Source of the DNA: Campylobacter fetus subsp. fetus
Lineage (GTDB): Bacteria > Campylobacterota > Campylobacteria > Campylobacterales > Campylobacteraceae
NCBI RefSeq assembly: GCF_900475935.1
Contig: NZ_LS483431.1
Coordinates: 434,001 to 498,000 of the forward strand
Length of the DNA: 64,000 nt
Reading direction: 5' to 3'
The translations under genes were made by a program, and so were the position numbers. Positions 37,901-46,729 of the stretch are shown piece by piece. How positions within the stretch are numbered: position 1 is the stretch's first letter; each line of letters opens with the position of its first letter. Below the pieces are notes generated by a model. The model did no database searches, was not told where the DNA came from, and worked only from the letters and a program-made list of their open reading frames with translations.

Positions 37901-38845
37901 GTATTAGGAAAAAAAGAGCCAAATCCAGGAATGAAATCTTTCTTAGAATCAGGCGTTGCATCTATAGTATCTACAAATCAAGCAGGTGATCTAGCATCAA
38001 ATGAAGGTATAAAAAATATGGTTAGTCAAGCTAGCAGTTCAAACTCATTTGCCGCACTTAGCAATGGTCGCTTTCGTTATAAAACGGGATCTCATATAGA
38101 TATAAATGGTTTCTCGCTTATAGTTGGTGTTTCTAAAGAGATAGAGTCTTTTACGTACGGTATATTTATGGAAGCAGGAAATGCAAATTATAATAGCTAT
38201 AACGACTTTGCTCCTAATAGTATTCCAAATACCAATAGCATAAAAGGAAGCGGTGATACTAATTACTTTGGTATCGGAGTTTTACTAAATACTAAATTAG
38301 CAAATAACTTCTATTTAGATGGATCGCTTAGAGGAGGTAAAGTAAAAAGTAATTATGTTAGTAACGACTTTAATGGGGTAGCGTCATTTGATATGGGTAG
38401 AAACTACTTTGGAGGACATATAGGGCTTGGCAGGATTTTTAATATAAATGATATAAATATTATTGATTTATACTCAAAGATTCTTTATTCCGAGCAAGGA
38501 AGCAAAGCAGTGTATATAAGAGATGAAGGGTTTGAGTTTGATACTGCTAAGTCTATAAGACTAAGTTTAGGCGCTAGATATAACTATGAGTTAAACGACA
38601 GTACTAATCTATATGGCGGAGCTGCTTATGAGAGAGAATTTGACGGCAAACAAAAAACATATAGCATAGTAGCAAATGCAAATATAGATGCTCCCGGAGC
38701 TTCCGGAGATAGTGCTATGCTTGAGATCGGAGCTAGTATAACTCCTACAAACTATAAAGCGTTCAATGCAAATTTTAATTTACAGCTATTTACCGGAGTA
38801 AAAAGCGGTATCTCGGGCGGCTTAAAAGCTCGATATAAATTTTAA
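34979..38845 (+). CDS. Autotransporter (type Va) with beta-helix passenger
   Basis: A 1288-residue protein. It has a signal peptide (hydrophobic core TLSTLLLCIPI, cleavage near SSVA/E). A long passenger is built from about 20-26-residue repeats of the form NSVTISGGxVxxxIYGGxS, expected to fold as a right-handed beta-helix. After residue 763 come PPP from a poly-C tract, a hinge, and a proline-rich linker (IPAPIPV repeats, residues about 885-950). The C-terminal ~280 residues form the outer-membrane beta-barrel and end in aromatic YKF. The passenger would be displayed at the surface; its ligand is unknown. The gene lies between the sap array and ssrA. The poly-C tract makes it a strong candidate for phase variation. 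In this sequence it reads in frame (ON). Confidence 0.88.
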   Translation: MKIQIPITTIVGAKITLSTLLLCIPISSVAELNVNNNGNAISKGQGNTYKPTDQSNNNVTISGNEQQGAEIYGGYSDSEETKSNTINVDPGTFIGNRYPNSQKNGGKVIGGKGISSSNNKVEIKSSNTNSVTTIAGGMKNAELIGGYATTSESKNNTVLIDNKTVFYGGYEQGYIAQHLKSNIYGGQSKSTATSNKVEIKKDIELTATSDNQHQFKIAGGFVEAPNKNNGKAISSNNSVIITDAKLTAGLRFGNKLQHHTHIIGGEASVFWNFDYGSAEAIGNMVNLTNVTIATHSSLKNPIIDIFGGLSKDATTDNVVTIKGNTKINWDGSGSASSTKIYIKGGDGYHQSNRNKVYIQDNSKIKAVEIIGGGSSQVASENLVIISGGTINVPIIGGGSATNATNNQVTISGGKVTSSTIYGGNANKSANENKVTITEGTANIADIYGGKSISNNSIANKNSITISGGTLQVTNIYGGHSAKDANENSIQISNGGNINNIVGGHAQDHTNLNTINITGGTIQSVTGGNSGVVASQNYVNVSGGVVENYIIGGKSYSGSATKNSVIVSTDTSAIIIGGQGTNANAIENSVTISGGKVTNSIYGGKSTNGNANKNSVTISGDNTSITDKIYGGEGISASENRIEISNGKISGEIYGGYGTTVSKNSVTISGGTVTSNIYGGKSLNGNSTENSVNISNGTITGNIYGGYAKVASKNVVAISGGTIVGNIYGGYSSGGGSSTGNKIIISGSPDLSNATLYGADGKIAAPPPIEQNLAPKRVRRALADPADIQPLNDPPSDYKSGNTLATQDSLNLKIKSIKNFSNLNLNIPRDMTTNDYILILGEDMDLSDLIITPQFNANNLNLNEGDTITLIGGFDDAKITGGDDANSIIPIPIPAPQPVPVIPAPIPVIPAPIPVIPVPIPVIPAPVVPIVTPIIDPVIPAPIIPAPVVLVSEPKKTLFGVSQIITYTSVGNSKFVLGKKEPNPGMKSFLESGVASIVSTNQAGDLASNEGIKNMVSQASSSNSFAALSNGRFRYKTGSHIDINGFSLIVGVSKEIESFTYGIFMEAGNANYNSYNDFAPNSIPNTNSIKGSGDTNYFGIGVLLNTKLANNFYLDGSLRGGKVKSNYVSNDFNGVASFDMGRNYFGGHIGLGRIFNINDINIIDLYSKILYSEQGSKAVYIRDEGFEFDTAKSIRLSLGARYNYELNDSTNLYGGAAYEREFDGKQKTYSIVANANIDAPGASGDSAMLEIGASITPTNYKAFNANFNLQLFTGVKSGISGGLKARYKF
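37271..37279 (+). repeat. Poly-C(9) tract inside the autotransporter frame
   Basis: Nine C residues encode Pro-Pro-Pro at about residues 765-767. With eight C the next codons run into TAG at once. With ten C the frame reads HRAKFSTQKS and then stops. Both slips remove the linker and beta-barrel and so prevent surface display. Confidence 0.8.
37638..37826 (+). repeat. Proline-rich tandem repeat of the autotransporter
   Basis: Coding repeat with a 21-bp unit (IPAPIPV; units start at 37679, 37700 and 37721) plus degenerate units on both sides. Unit changes keep the frame, so linker length could vary between strains. Confidence 0.8.
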
Positions 38846-38875
38846 TTTAATGTTGTAATTTATAAATTTAATGAT

Positions 38876-38902
38876 AGCAGATTGATGATGTATCGGTCTG
38901 CT
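38876..38902 (+). terminator. Possible terminator of the autotransporter gene
   Basis: AGCAGA/TCTGCT stem with a 15-base loop followed by TTTAAAT, about 30 bp after the stop codon. The stem is short and the T run is weak. Confidence 0.4.
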
Positions 38903-38952
38903 TTAAATGTATGATGTTTATTTAAATTTAATAAAATAAGTTAATAATTTAA

Positions 38953-39313
38953 TGGTGGAGGTGTGCAGGATCGAACTGCAGTCCAAAAATAATAGATTCA
39001 TAGCCTCTACATGCTTAGCAGAAGTGAGAGTTTCACTTAGCTTCGCTCACTTCCCAAAGCGTTTAGCTAAGCTAAGACTAAATTTCAATTATAGATTCGT
39101 CAATTCTTTAATCTAAGCTATCAAAAATTACCCGCTAAAGCTTCTAGATAGCATTGAAGTTTCGCAGGGCTCAACTGGACTTACGCAGCTTTAGCGTAAG
39201 CAGGAGCGAATTTAACGTTGTTTGCGTTTAATTTTATTTTGGGCTTTTTAAGCTTTGCCCAAAGCTGCATGCCGCCGTGACTCCACTACTCCTGTCGAAG
39301 CCAAGTCACCCCC
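38953..39313 (-). ncRNA. ssrA: tmRNA (ssrA)
   Basis: On the minus strand the RNA starts GGGGGUGACUUGGCUUCGAC and ends with a TPsi-like GGUUCGAUCC-type arm and CACCUCCACCA, the acceptor stem with encoded CCA. Length is 361 nt. The tag reading frame (39184-39225, stop TAA at 39181-39183) encodes ANNVKFAPAYAKAA, a normal Campylobacter-type degradation tag. tmRNA rescues stalled ribosomes together with SmpB. Its 3' end faces the autotransporter and sap array. Confidence 0.97.
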
Positions 39314-39349
39314 ATAAGTTGGCGATTATACATAAAATTTAATTTATTG

Positions 39350-39766
39350 TCAAGCAAATAAATTTGTAGGAATATTAATTATACTAGGACGTAAAATGTG
39401 AAAATAAATCTCATCATTTTCCAAATCTTGCCTATATAATTCAAGCTGACTAGAAACTTCTAAAAGCCAGTCTATCGCTTCATTTGACGCTATAGTTCCG
39501 GTATTTTTATGACTTTTTAGTTCAGATACTATGTCTTCTGCTATTGAAGTTAGTTTTATGATCGCGTCTAGCTTTAAGTACTCACATGCGGATTTAATAT
39601 TGTGAAATATCCTTCCAAGTTCATTCGCGCTTGCATCAAATTTATCTTTGTTGCCTAAATTTATAATCAACCCGTCAAGCAGACCGTTCATTATGCCAAA
39701 ATGAGTTAAGAACTCATCTATGATATCAAGTTCGTATTCGATTTCTAGCTGTTTTAGTAATCCCAT
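39350..39766 (-). CDS. Histidine phosphotransfer (HPt) domain protein
   Basis: A 138-residue, mostly helical protein with the HPt signature RIFHNIKSACEYLKLDAI near residues 52-69; the His is the phospho-acceptor. There are no kinase or receiver domains, so it would be a stand-alone phosphorelay intermediate or regulator. Partners are not in the window. It lies between ssrA (36 bp downstream) and the divergent panB (86 bp away). Confidence 0.78.
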   Translation of the reverse strand: MGLLKQLEIEYELDIIDEFLTHFGIMNGLLDGLIINLGNKDKFDASANELGRIFHNIKSACEYLKLDAIIKLTSIAEDIVSELKSHKNTGTIASNEAIDWLLEVSSQLELYRQDLENDEIYFHILRPSIINIPTNLFA

Positions 39767-39852
39767 TTTTATATTTCCTACTTATATTCAGACAAATTGT
39801 AGCAAATTTTAGATAAAATCAGACAAAAAAATGAGAAAAATAAGGAAAAATA

Positions 39853-40647
39853 TTGAAAAAAGTAACCATAAACGATCTGTTTATGATGAAAAACAGAGAA
39901 AAGATTGTTATGATAACTGCTTATGATGCTCTGTTTGCAGGGCTTTTTGATGATTATGTGGATATGATTTTGGTCGGCGATAGTTTAAATATGAGTTTTG
40001 GTGGTAAAAATGAAACTATAGGACTAAGCGTTGATGATATGATCTATCATACGAAAGCTGTGCAAAATGGTGCTAAAAAAGCATTTTTAGTTGTAGATAT
40101 GCCCTTTGGCTCGGCTTGCACGCCGCAAATAGCACTAAAAAATGCTATAAAAATCTATAAAAAAACAGGCTGTGACGCTGTAAAAATAGAAGGCACGAAA
40201 GAGATGGCGGACACCATCAAACTTCTTAGCCAAAATGGCATAATTGTTATGTCTCACATCGGTTTAAAACCTCAAATGTCACGTTTTGAAGGTGGATACA
40301 AGATAAAAGGCAAAGACGAGCTAAGCGCAAAAAGCATATTAGAAGACGCTATCGTTTTGGAGTCTGCGGGAGCTAGCTTGTTTTTGCTAGAAGGAATCGT
40401 AAGTAGTGTTGCGAGCGAAATTTCTCAAAAATTAAAAGTGCCGACTATAGGAATAGGAAGCGGTGCTTCTTGTGATGGACAAGTTTTGGTATGGAGCGAT
40501 GCGTTTGGCTTTTTTGATGAATTTAAACCAAAATTTGTAAAAAGGTATTTAGAAGGTGCGACTCTTATAAAAAATGCTCTAAAAGAGTATGCGGACGAAG
40601 TAAAAAATAGCAAATTCCCAAGTAGTCAGTATGAATATACCAAATGA
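39853..40647 (+). CDS. panB: Ketopantoate hydroxymethyltransferase PanB
   Basis: 264 residues, the usual length. The enzyme moves a hydroxymethyl group from methylene-THF to 2-oxoisovalerate, the first step of pantothenate/CoA synthesis. Family sequences seen are ITAYDALFAGLFDDYVDMILVGDSL, VVDMPFGS, GCDAVKIEG and MSHIGLKPQ; the metal-binding aspartates and catalytic Glu fall in these. The start codon is TTG, with AAGGAAA upstream. It is the first gene of a run of closely spaced or overlapping plus-strand genes through the mla operon. Confidence 0.95.
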   Translation: MKKVTINDLFMMKNREKIVMITAYDALFAGLFDDYVDMILVGDSLNMSFGGKNETIGLSVDDMIYHTKAVQNGAKKAFLVVDMPFGSACTPQIALKNAIKIYKKTGCDAVKIEGTKEMADTIKLLSQNGIIVMSHIGLKPQMSRFEGGYKIKGKDELSAKSILEDAIVLESAGASLFLLEGIVSSVASEISQKLKVPTIGIGSGASCDGQVLVWSDAFGFFDEFKPKFVKRYLEGATLIKNALKEYADEVKNSKFPSSQYEYTK

Positions 40648-40942
40648 AAATATAGTAGATATAAGACTTCCTAGCGAATGGATGGAGTACGGAATTTTAG
40701 AGGGTTCAAAACTCATTACTTATGAAAATGCAAGCGGAAAGATAAATCCTATGTTTGTACGCTTGGTGGAGCAGCATTTTAAAAAAGACGATGAGTTTTA
40801 TCTTATGTGTGCGACCGCCAAAAGATCAAAAGCTGCTTTAAAACTACTGCAAAACAATGGTTTTAAAAATGTTAAAGAGATAAAAGGCGGCGCTTATTAC
40901 TACGAAAAAATGGGTGCTAAATTTGAAAAGTTTGCACTTTAA
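40631..40942 (+). CDS. Single-domain rhodanese-like sulfurtransferase
   Basis: 103 residues. It starts with NIVDIRLPSEW, the rhodanese entry motif, and has the active-site loop CATAKRS with Cys60. Rhodaneses carry persulfide sulfur between donors and acceptors; the physiological partner is unknown. The start overlaps the end of panB by 17 bp, so the two are translationally linked. It is likely cytoplasmic, with no signal peptide. Confidence 0.88.
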   Translation: MNIPNENIVDIRLPSEWMEYGILEGSKLITYENASGKINPMFVRLVEQHFKKDDEFYLMCATAKRSKAALKLLQNNGFKNVKEIKGGAYYYEKMGAKFEKFAL

Positions 40943-40951
40943 GGATAAGAA

Positions 40952-41983
40952 TTGGATAGGATAGTCGAGATAGAAAAAGTCAGCTTTGAAAGCGAATATG
41001 AAGTAACTTTAAGACCATTGACTTTTGAAGAGTATATAGGTCAAGAAAAAATCAAATCAAATTTAAAAGTATTCATAAAAGCCGCTAAAAAGCGCCTTGA
41101 AAGCTTAGATCACGTACTATTTTATGGGCCTCCTGGACTTGGAAAGACTACTCTTGCTCATATTATAGCAAACGAAATGGGAGCAAATATCAAGATCAGC
41201 TCCGCTCCGATGATAGAAAAAAGCGGAGATTTGGCTGCTATCCTCACGAATTTAGAAGAAGGCGATGTGCTATTTATCGATGAAATTCACCGCTTAAGTC
41301 CTGCCATAGAAGAGGTGTTATACTCTGCTATGGAAGATTTCAGACTTGATATCATTATAGGTTCTGGACCTGCAGCTCAAACTATAAAAATTGATATTCC
41401 TAAATTTACTCTTATAGGAGCCACTACAAGAGCAGGCATGATCTCGGCTCCTCTTAGAGATAGATTTGGTATGCAGTTTAGGCTGCAATTTTACACCGAT
41501 AACGAATTAGCTCGTATTATCTCTATAGCTGCTTCTAAACTAGGTAAAAATAGCACTAAAGAAGCTAGCTTAGAGATAGCAAAACGCAGCCGTGGAACCC
41601 CTCGTATAGCTTTAAGACTACTTAAACGTATTAGGGATTTTGCTGAAGTCAGTGATGAAAACAGTATCAGCAAAGATAGGGCTAAAAGTTCTCTTGATAG
41701 TCTTGGAGTAAATGATCTTGGTTTTGATGAGATGGATTTAAAGTATTTAGATATATTAGTAGGGTCTAAAAGAGCTCTTGGCCTTTCAACTATAGCTGCT
41801 GCTTTGAGCGAGGATGAGGGCACCGTAGAAGATGTTATAGAGCCTTATTTGTTATCAAACGGATATATAGAAAGAACCGCAAAAGGTCGTATACTAAGCT
41901 TTAAAAGCTATAGCGTTTTTGGTATAACTCCGCCTATGCATATAACCGAAGAAAAACAAAATAAAGGTCTGTTCAATGAATGA
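40952..41983 (+). CDS. ruvB: Holliday junction helicase RuvB
   Basis: 343 residues with a TTG start. It has Walker [10 protein letters not shown] near residue 60, Walker [12 protein letters not shown], the arginine-finger region [18 protein letters not shown] and the C-terminal winged helix ([17 protein letters not shown]). RuvB hexamers drive branch migration of RuvA-bound junctions in recombination repair. It is core DNA repair and relevant to the RecA-type recombination that reshuffles sap genes. It sits 9 bp after the rhodanese gene and overlaps the next gene by 8 bp. Confidence 0.97.
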   Translation: MDRIVEIEKVSFESEYEVTLRPLTFEEYIGQEKIKSNLKVFIKAAKKRLESLDHVLFYGPPGLGKTTLAHIIANEMGANIKISSAPMIEKSGDLAAILTNLEEGDVLFIDEIHRLSPAIEEVLYSAMEDFRLDIIIGSGPAAQTIKIDIPKFTLIGATTRAGMISAPLRDRFGMQFRLQFYTDNELARIISIAASKLGKNSTKEASLEIAKRSRGTPRIALRLLKRIRDFAEVSDENSISKDRAKSSLDSLGVNDLGFDEMDLKYLDILVGSKRALGLSTIAAALSEDEGTVEDVIEPYLLSNGYIERTAKGRILSFKSYSVFGITPPMHITEEKQNKGLFNE

Positions 41984-43079
41984 TTTAAATTTTAAAAACA
42001 ACCTAAATTCTCAAAGTCGGCATCCTACAAATCGTCTATTTTTTGGTTTTTTCATACTTTTTTTGCTTTGTTGGGTACTATTTTTATTTCAATCATATCT
42101 TCTTACTATTAGTATCGGAGTGCTTTTAGCAGTTGCTACTTCAAACATACAAAACGCATTTTTACGTTTTACAAACGGCAAAGCCGCACTTTCAGCCGCC
42201 ATTACTACGCTATTTTTATGTACAGTATTTTTCTTGCCGCTCATATACGCCGTTATAGAGATAGTAAAAAACGCTGCGAATTTCGACATTAAAAGCATAT
42301 CTCACACCATTGATTATATAAAAAATTTTGATTTGAAATTGCCTCAAGCTCTCTCATTTTTAGAGCCTAAAATAAAAGAATTGATAGCCGGTATCGATCT
42401 GCCCACTTTGATTAGAAAAGTTCTTAGCTATGCAAAAGGAAGTTTGGAAAAAAGTGCTAATTTTCTTATAGATATCAGCTTTATCATGCTTTTTCTATTT
42501 TTTTCACACTTTTACGCAAACTTTTTTAAAAGCTATATCAAAAAAGTTTCTCCTATAGCAAAATACGAGTTAGAAGCCATATTTTCAGAAGTTGCAAATA
42601 CCATGAGCGTTGTGTTTTACTCTACTATAGCAAATATGATTTTGCAAGGCTTTTTATTTGCTATTATAGCTAGTTTTTACGGTTTTGACGGACTGCTTTT
42701 TGGCGTACTGTTTGCATTTAGTTCGCTTATTCCCGTAGTAGGAGGCGCTTTAGTTTATATTCCTCTTAGCGTGTTTGAGTTTTCTCTTGGAGACACTAAA
42801 GCGGCTATAATAATTTTAGTATATTCCATTGTTGTTATATCCACTTTAGCAGATAACTTCGTAAAGCCGCTTGTTATTAAATTTATAAATGAAAAGCTTC
42901 TTAAAACACCGGCCAAAATGAATGAATTATTAATATTTTTCTCTATGTTGGCAGGTCTTTCGAGTTTTGGATTTTGGGGAATTGTTCTTGGACCGGCTAT
43001 AGTTACTCTTTTATCGGCAACGCTTAGAGTTTATGCTATGTTAAAAAGCAGCGACTTAGACTCAAAGGCAAAAGAGTGA
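41976..43079 (+). CDS. AI-2E family (PerM-like) membrane transporter
   Basis: 367 residues with about eight hydrophobic segments, including [24 protein letters not shown] near the start and a C-terminal set with [16 protein letters not shown]. The latter is the family's conserved PxxGG-type loop. Members are inner-membrane permeases; assigned substrates range from autoinducer-2 to ions, so the substrate is left open. It overlaps ruvB by 8 bp and the next gene by 4 bp (GTGA), so it is translationally coupled in the same operon. Confidence 0.85.
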   Translation: MNDLNFKNNLNSQSRHPTNRLFFGFFILFLLCWVLFLFQSYLLTISIGVLLAVATSNIQNAFLRFTNGKAALSAAITTLFLCTVFFLPLIYAVIEIVKNAANFDIKSISHTIDYIKNFDLKLPQALSFLEPKIKELIAGIDLPTLIRKVLSYAKGSLEKSANFLIDISFIMLFLFFSHFYANFFKSYIKKVSPIAKYELEAIFSEVANTMSVVFYSTIANMILQGFLFAIIASFYGFDGLLFGVLFAFSSLIPVVGGALVYIPLSVFEFSLGDTKAAIIILVYSIVVISTLADNFVKPLVIKFINEKLLKTPAKMNELLIFFSMLAGLSSFGFWGIVLGPAIVTLLSATLRVYAMLKSSDLDSKAKE

Positions 43080-44149
43080 AAAAGTACAACTTTACTTTAG
43101 ATAATGCGGTTTTAAAACTAGATGGGGAATTTGATTATACTATGGATAAAAAGAGCTTAAAAGAGCTTAGAAGTCTCAAAGTAGACACTCTAGATCTGAA
43201 AAATCTAATCCGCATAGACTATAGCGCTGCTACTTTTTTTGCTAAACACTACAACTGTCCAAAACTCATTAACTCAAACGATAAATTCGATAAAATATTC
43301 GCTCTAGTAAGCGACAAATATATTTTAAATCTACAAATTATTAAATTTAAAAAATCAAATTTAATCGAGCAAATAGGCAAAAACATCATAAATTTAAAAA
43401 ACGAACTAGTCTCTTTTTGCATATTTCTAGGTGAGTTTTTATTTAATCTTACAAAATCATTATTAAACCCGTTTACCGTAAGATTTAAAGAGCTTTCAAA
43501 CCACTTTTATAGTGCAGGGATAAGTGCTGTTTTCATAGTCTGTCTTACTAGCTTTCTTATTGGTATCGTGCTTGCTTATCAAGGCGCAACAATGCTTGAA
43601 AACTTCGGCGCTAGTATATACGTGGTTGATATAATGGGTATTATGACGCTTCGTGAAGTAGGACCTCTTATAGCAGCTATCGTAGTAGCTGGACGATCAG
43701 CTTCTAGTTACACGGCTCAGATCGGAGTTATGAAAATAACAGATGAGTTAGAAGCCATGAAAACTATGGGTTTTGAGCCGTTTAGATTTATCGTTATGCC
43801 GCGTGTTTTGGCTCTTATTTTGGCTATGCCTTTTATAGTATTTTTAGCAAACGCGGTAAGTATTTTTGGACAAATGATGGTTTGTAATTGGTATCTTGAT
43901 CTTAGTTTTTCAGACTATTTAGAAAGATTTAGATCTAGTATCGCTCTTAGGCATTTTTGGGTGGGATTATTTAAAGCTCCGTTTTTTGGAGCGGTTATAG
44001 CTCTGATAGGATGCAAAAGAGGATTCGAGGTTAGCGGAAGCACAAACAGCGTAGGTGAGCTTACTACAAGAAGCGTGGTAAATGCGATATTTTGGATTAT
44101 TGCTTTAGATGCTATTTTTTCTATTATATATACGGAGCTAAAAATTTGA
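43076..44149 (+). CDS. mlaE: MlaE-like lipid ABC transporter permease with N-terminal STAS domain
   Basis: 357 residues with a GTG start in the GTGA overlap. Residues 1-90 form a STAS-like (MlaB-type) domain, fused here instead of separate. Residues 130-357 are the MlaE permease with the typical AYQGATMLENFGASIYVVDIMGIMTLREVGPLIAAIVVAGRS and ELEAMKTMGFEPFRFIVMPRVLAL segments. Mla systems move phospholipids between the inner and outer membranes to keep lipid asymmetry. The ATPase, MCE protein and lipoprotein follow in order. Confidence 0.92.
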   Translation: MKKYNFTLDNAVLKLDGEFDYTMDKKSLKELRSLKVDTLDLKNLIRIDYSAATFFAKHYNCPKLINSNDKFDKIFALVSDKYILNLQIIKFKKSNLIEQIGKNIINLKNELVSFCIFLGEFLFNLTKSLLNPFTVRFKELSNHFYSAGISAVFIVCLTSFLIGIVLAYQGATMLENFGASIYVVDIMGIMTLREVGPLIAAIVVAGRSASSYTAQIGVMKITDELEAMKTMGFEPFRFIVMPRVLALILAMPFIVFLANAVSIFGQMMVCNWYLDLSFSDYLERFRSSIALRHFWVGLFKAPFFGAVIALIGCKRGFEVSGSTNSVGELTTRSVVNAIFWIIALDAIFSIIYTELKI

Positions 44150-44886
44150 TAAAAGCTATAGATTTATGCACTGCTTATGGAGAAAGAATTATGCACGATC
44201 ATGTTAGCTTTCAGATAAATGATGGCGAAATTTACGGACTTTTAGGCGGTAGCGGTAGCGGTAAAACAACGCTTTTAAAAACTCTTATCTATCTGAAAGA
44301 ACCTACTAGCGGGGATATTTTTTGGGATAATCAAAACCTTTGGCAAGCAAATTTACAAACCAGAGATGAGCTTAGACTGAAAATGGGCGTTATGTTTCAG
44401 TTCGGCGCACTTTACAGCGGTATGAACGTACTTGATAACATCGGTATATTGCTAAAAGAATATAGCGATTATGACGAGCAAGATATCAATGAAATAGCCA
44501 AAATGTGGCTCATAAAAGTAGGTCTTTCAAAAGAAGCTATGAGCTTGTATCCAAGCGAGCTTAGCGGTGGAATGAAAAAGCGCGTAGCCTTAGCTCGTTC
44601 CCTTGCTCTAAGCCCAAAAGTACTATTTTTAGATGAGCCGAACTCTGGTCTTGATCCTATGAGCTCAAGAGCGCTTGATAAGCTTATATGCACCATTAGA
44701 GATAGTTTAGGGATTACTGTCGTAATGGTTACTCACGATATAGATTCTATATTTGGCATTTTAGATAGATTTCTTATAATAGACAATCACAAAATCGCTT
44801 ATGAGGGCGATTTAAAAGGTGCTTTAGAATACAAAGAAAATCCACTTAGGGAATTATTTACTATGAGGAGTTTAAATGGAAAATAA
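44146..44886 (+). CDS. mlaF: MlaF-like ABC transporter ATPase
   Basis: 246 residues when started at the TTG at 44146, which overlaps the mlaE stop and has GGAG 10 bases upstream. A longer frame from 44092 reads only out-of-frame mlaE coding DNA and is rejected. It has Walker A GGSGSGKTT, a Q-loop (MFQFGALYSGM), signature ELSGGMKKR, Walker B VLFLDEPNSGLDP and an H-loop VTHD. It would power lipid transport by the MlaE-MlaD complex at the inner membrane. Confidence 0.93.
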   Translation: MIKAIDLCTAYGERIMHDHVSFQINDGEIYGLLGGSGSGKTTLLKTLIYLKEPTSGDIFWDNQNLWQANLQTRDELRLKMGVMFQFGALYSGMNVLDNIGILLKEYSDYDEQDINEIAKMWLIKVGLSKEAMSLYPSELSGGMKKRVALARSLALSPKVLFLDEPNSGLDPMSSRALDKLICTIRDSLGITVVMVTHDIDSIFGILDRFLIIDNHKIAYEGDLKGALEYKENPLRELFTMRSLNGK

Positions 44887-45790
44887 AAACTCATATTTTA
44901 TAGCTGGACTATTTTTTTGTATAGTTTTGGCTATGCTTACATTTTTCGTATTATATATGAATATCAAAGGCAATGAAGGAGAAACTCGTTACTATTACAT
45001 AGAAACAAAAGAGCTTCCAAACGGTATAAAAAATGACTCTCAAGTACGTTTTATAGGTGTGCCTGCCGGTATCGTCAAAGATATATATTTCAGCGATCCA
45101 AAATCAGCCACCATAGAGATAAAAATGAGTCTCAAAAAAGATCTTCCTATCAAACGAGATAGCGTTGCAGTAGTAGAAGTCCAAGGAATCAGCGGTATAG
45201 CTTATATAAATATAAGTAAAGGTAGCGATAGCGCGGAAGTATTTTCGCCAAACGATAAACCTAGTATCAAAATGGGACAAGGCCTACTAGCCAAAATAGG
45301 CGATAGCGCCATAAATTTAGGAAGTCGTATAGACGCTAGTTTATCAAAGATTGATCGTGCACTTTCTGATGAAAATTTAAATAACTTAAGCAACTCCATC
45401 GCTTCTTTAAACACTATTTTATCAAACCTAGCAAAAGTCTCTAATGAGCAAAACTCAAACAATATAAACAAGCTTTTAGAAAACTCTGTTGCTATCTCAA
45501 ATAGAGTATCGGCTATTAAATTTGAAGAATTAAACAAAAATGCAGCCGATTTTTTAAACATAGCTAAAAAAAGCGCAAAGAGTTTTGAAGATACTCAAAC
45601 TCTACTAATGAGCAAGTTATCAAGCGGTGAATACGATTTTAAGTCTTTTTTAACTCCGACTCTCAGCGCTACAAACGATACTCTTTTGCAGCTAGACTCC
45701 CTTATTATGGAGCTTAAAAACACGCTTTTTAGACTAGAAGACAACCCTTATGAATTTTTCTTTAAAGATACTTCAGGAGATAAGAAATGA
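44876..45790 (+). CDS. mlaD: MlaD-like MCE-domain protein
   Basis: 304 residues. One N-terminal membrane anchor (SYFIAGLFFCIVLAMLTFFVLYM) is followed by an MCE domain with GIKNDSQVRFIGVPAGIVKDI and AVVEVQGISGIAYINISKG. The C-terminal half is helical and Ser/Asn-rich (about residues 150-290) and may form a coiled tube toward the outer membrane. The MCE ring binds phospholipids for the Mla-like transporter. It overlaps mlaF by 11 bp and the lipoprotein gene by 4 bp. Confidence 0.92.
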   Translation: MENKNSYFIAGLFFCIVLAMLTFFVLYMNIKGNEGETRYYYIETKELPNGIKNDSQVRFIGVPAGIVKDIYFSDPKSATIEIKMSLKKDLPIKRDSVAVVEVQGISGIAYINISKGSDSAEVFSPNDKPSIKMGQGLLAKIGDSAINLGSRIDASLSKIDRALSDENLNNLSNSIASLNTILSNLAKVSNEQNSNNINKLLENSVAISNRVSAIKFEELNKNAADFLNIAKKSAKSFEDTQTLLMSKLSSGEYDFKSFLTPTLSATNDTLLQLDSLIMELKNTLFRLEDNPYEFFFKDTSGDKK

Positions 45791-46323
45791 AATACGTTTT
45801 TGCAATTTTTATATCGATTTTATTGAGCGGCTGTTTAGCGAAACAAAGCCCTCAAACAACATATTATGAGTTAAGCACTCCAAAAAAAGAACTCAACAGG
45901 TGCGACAGAAGAAGCGACGTATTTATTCACGTCCAAAAGATAAAATCCTTAAGCCCTTATCAAACCAGAAACATCATTTATAAAGACGGTCTTGAGCTGA
46001 GTTACTTACAAAATGTTAAATTCATAGCATATCCGAGCGATATGATTTACAAAGCACTTATTTTGTATTTAGATCAAAATTGCCATATTAAAGAGCGTAG
46101 CGATGCTCAAGTAAGCTTAGAAATCACTCTTCTTGATATCGGTGTTACGCAAAACACTGCTTATATAGAAATTCTAGCCAAACTCACAGATAAAGATAAA
46201 ATCATTTTAAACAAAATCCTAAGCGCAAAAACTACTACGACAAGTAGCGTAGCAGAAGCTTTAAACGCCTCTTTAGAGACTGTTTTTGGGGATTTGCACT
46301 CTATTTTAAATGAAATGCTATAA
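45787..46323 (+). CDS. ABC-type transport auxiliary lipoprotein (PqiC-like)
   Basis: 178 residues with a lipoprotein signal (ISILLSGC, Cys16). TTYYELSTPK follows, as in the auxiliary lipoprotein family that docks MCE systems to the outer membrane. It closes the mla-like operon: its start overlaps mlaD by 4 bp, and its stop is 1 bp from the convergent ybeY stop. Confidence 0.8.
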   Translation: MKYVFAIFISILLSGCLAKQSPQTTYYELSTPKKELNRCDRRSDVFIHVQKIKSLSPYQTRNIIYKDGLELSYLQNVKFIAYPSDMIYKALILYLDQNCHIKERSDAQVSLEITLLDIGVTQNTAYIEILAKLTDKDKIILNKILSAKTTTTSSVAEALNASLETVFGDLHSILNEML

Positions 46324-46324
46324 G

Positions 46325-46729
46325 CTAGCAGCCGTTTCTTACGATGAGGCTCTTTGGTAAGCCCATATGCTCCATTATACTTATCTCTTTGCGCCTCATT
46401 TCTCCATCGTCGTTTTCATGATCGAATCCTAGTATATGAAGTAGTCCGTGAGTAAAAAGAAGTGCTATTTCATCATCTGTGCTGTGACCTAACTCAAGAG
46501 CCTTGCTAGAAGCTAGATCTGTATTTATAACTATAGAACCTATAGGGAAATGAGGTACGTAAGTAAGCGGGAAGCTAAGAACATCTGTAGTTTTGTCCAT
46601 ACCTCTTTTATCTCTATTTATCTCTCTCATCTCTTCATTGCTTACAAATACAAGCTCGACTTCGGCTTTTGTGAGCATATCGGCTATCTTATCTAAAACA
46701 GAAGGATAGCTATCATTGCAAATTATCAT
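46325..46729 (-). CDS. ybeY: Endoribonuclease YbeY
   Basis: 134 residues with the zinc-binding H-x3-H-x5-H motif as [11 protein letters not shown] (His94, His98, His104). YbeY processes 16S rRNA ends and takes part in ribosome quality control. The N-terminal [10 protein letters not shown] is slightly shorter than in many homologs, and a longer start is not evident. It converges with the mla-like operon. Its start faces the AT-rich gap before the eighth sap gene. Confidence 0.93.
   Translation of the reverse strand: MIICNDSYPSVLDKIADMLTKAEVELVFVSNEEMREINRDKRGMDKTTDVLSFPLTYVPHFPIGSIVINTDLASSKALELGHSTDDEIALLFTHGLLHILGFDHENDDGEMRRKEISIMEHMGLPKSLIVRNGC

Noticed and set aside
44092-44145. N-terminal extension of the MlaF-like ATPase
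   Set aside because: It overlaps mlaE coding DNA and gives a Cys/Tyr-rich non-family sequence. The TTG at 44146 has a ribosome site and begins the ABC domain properly.
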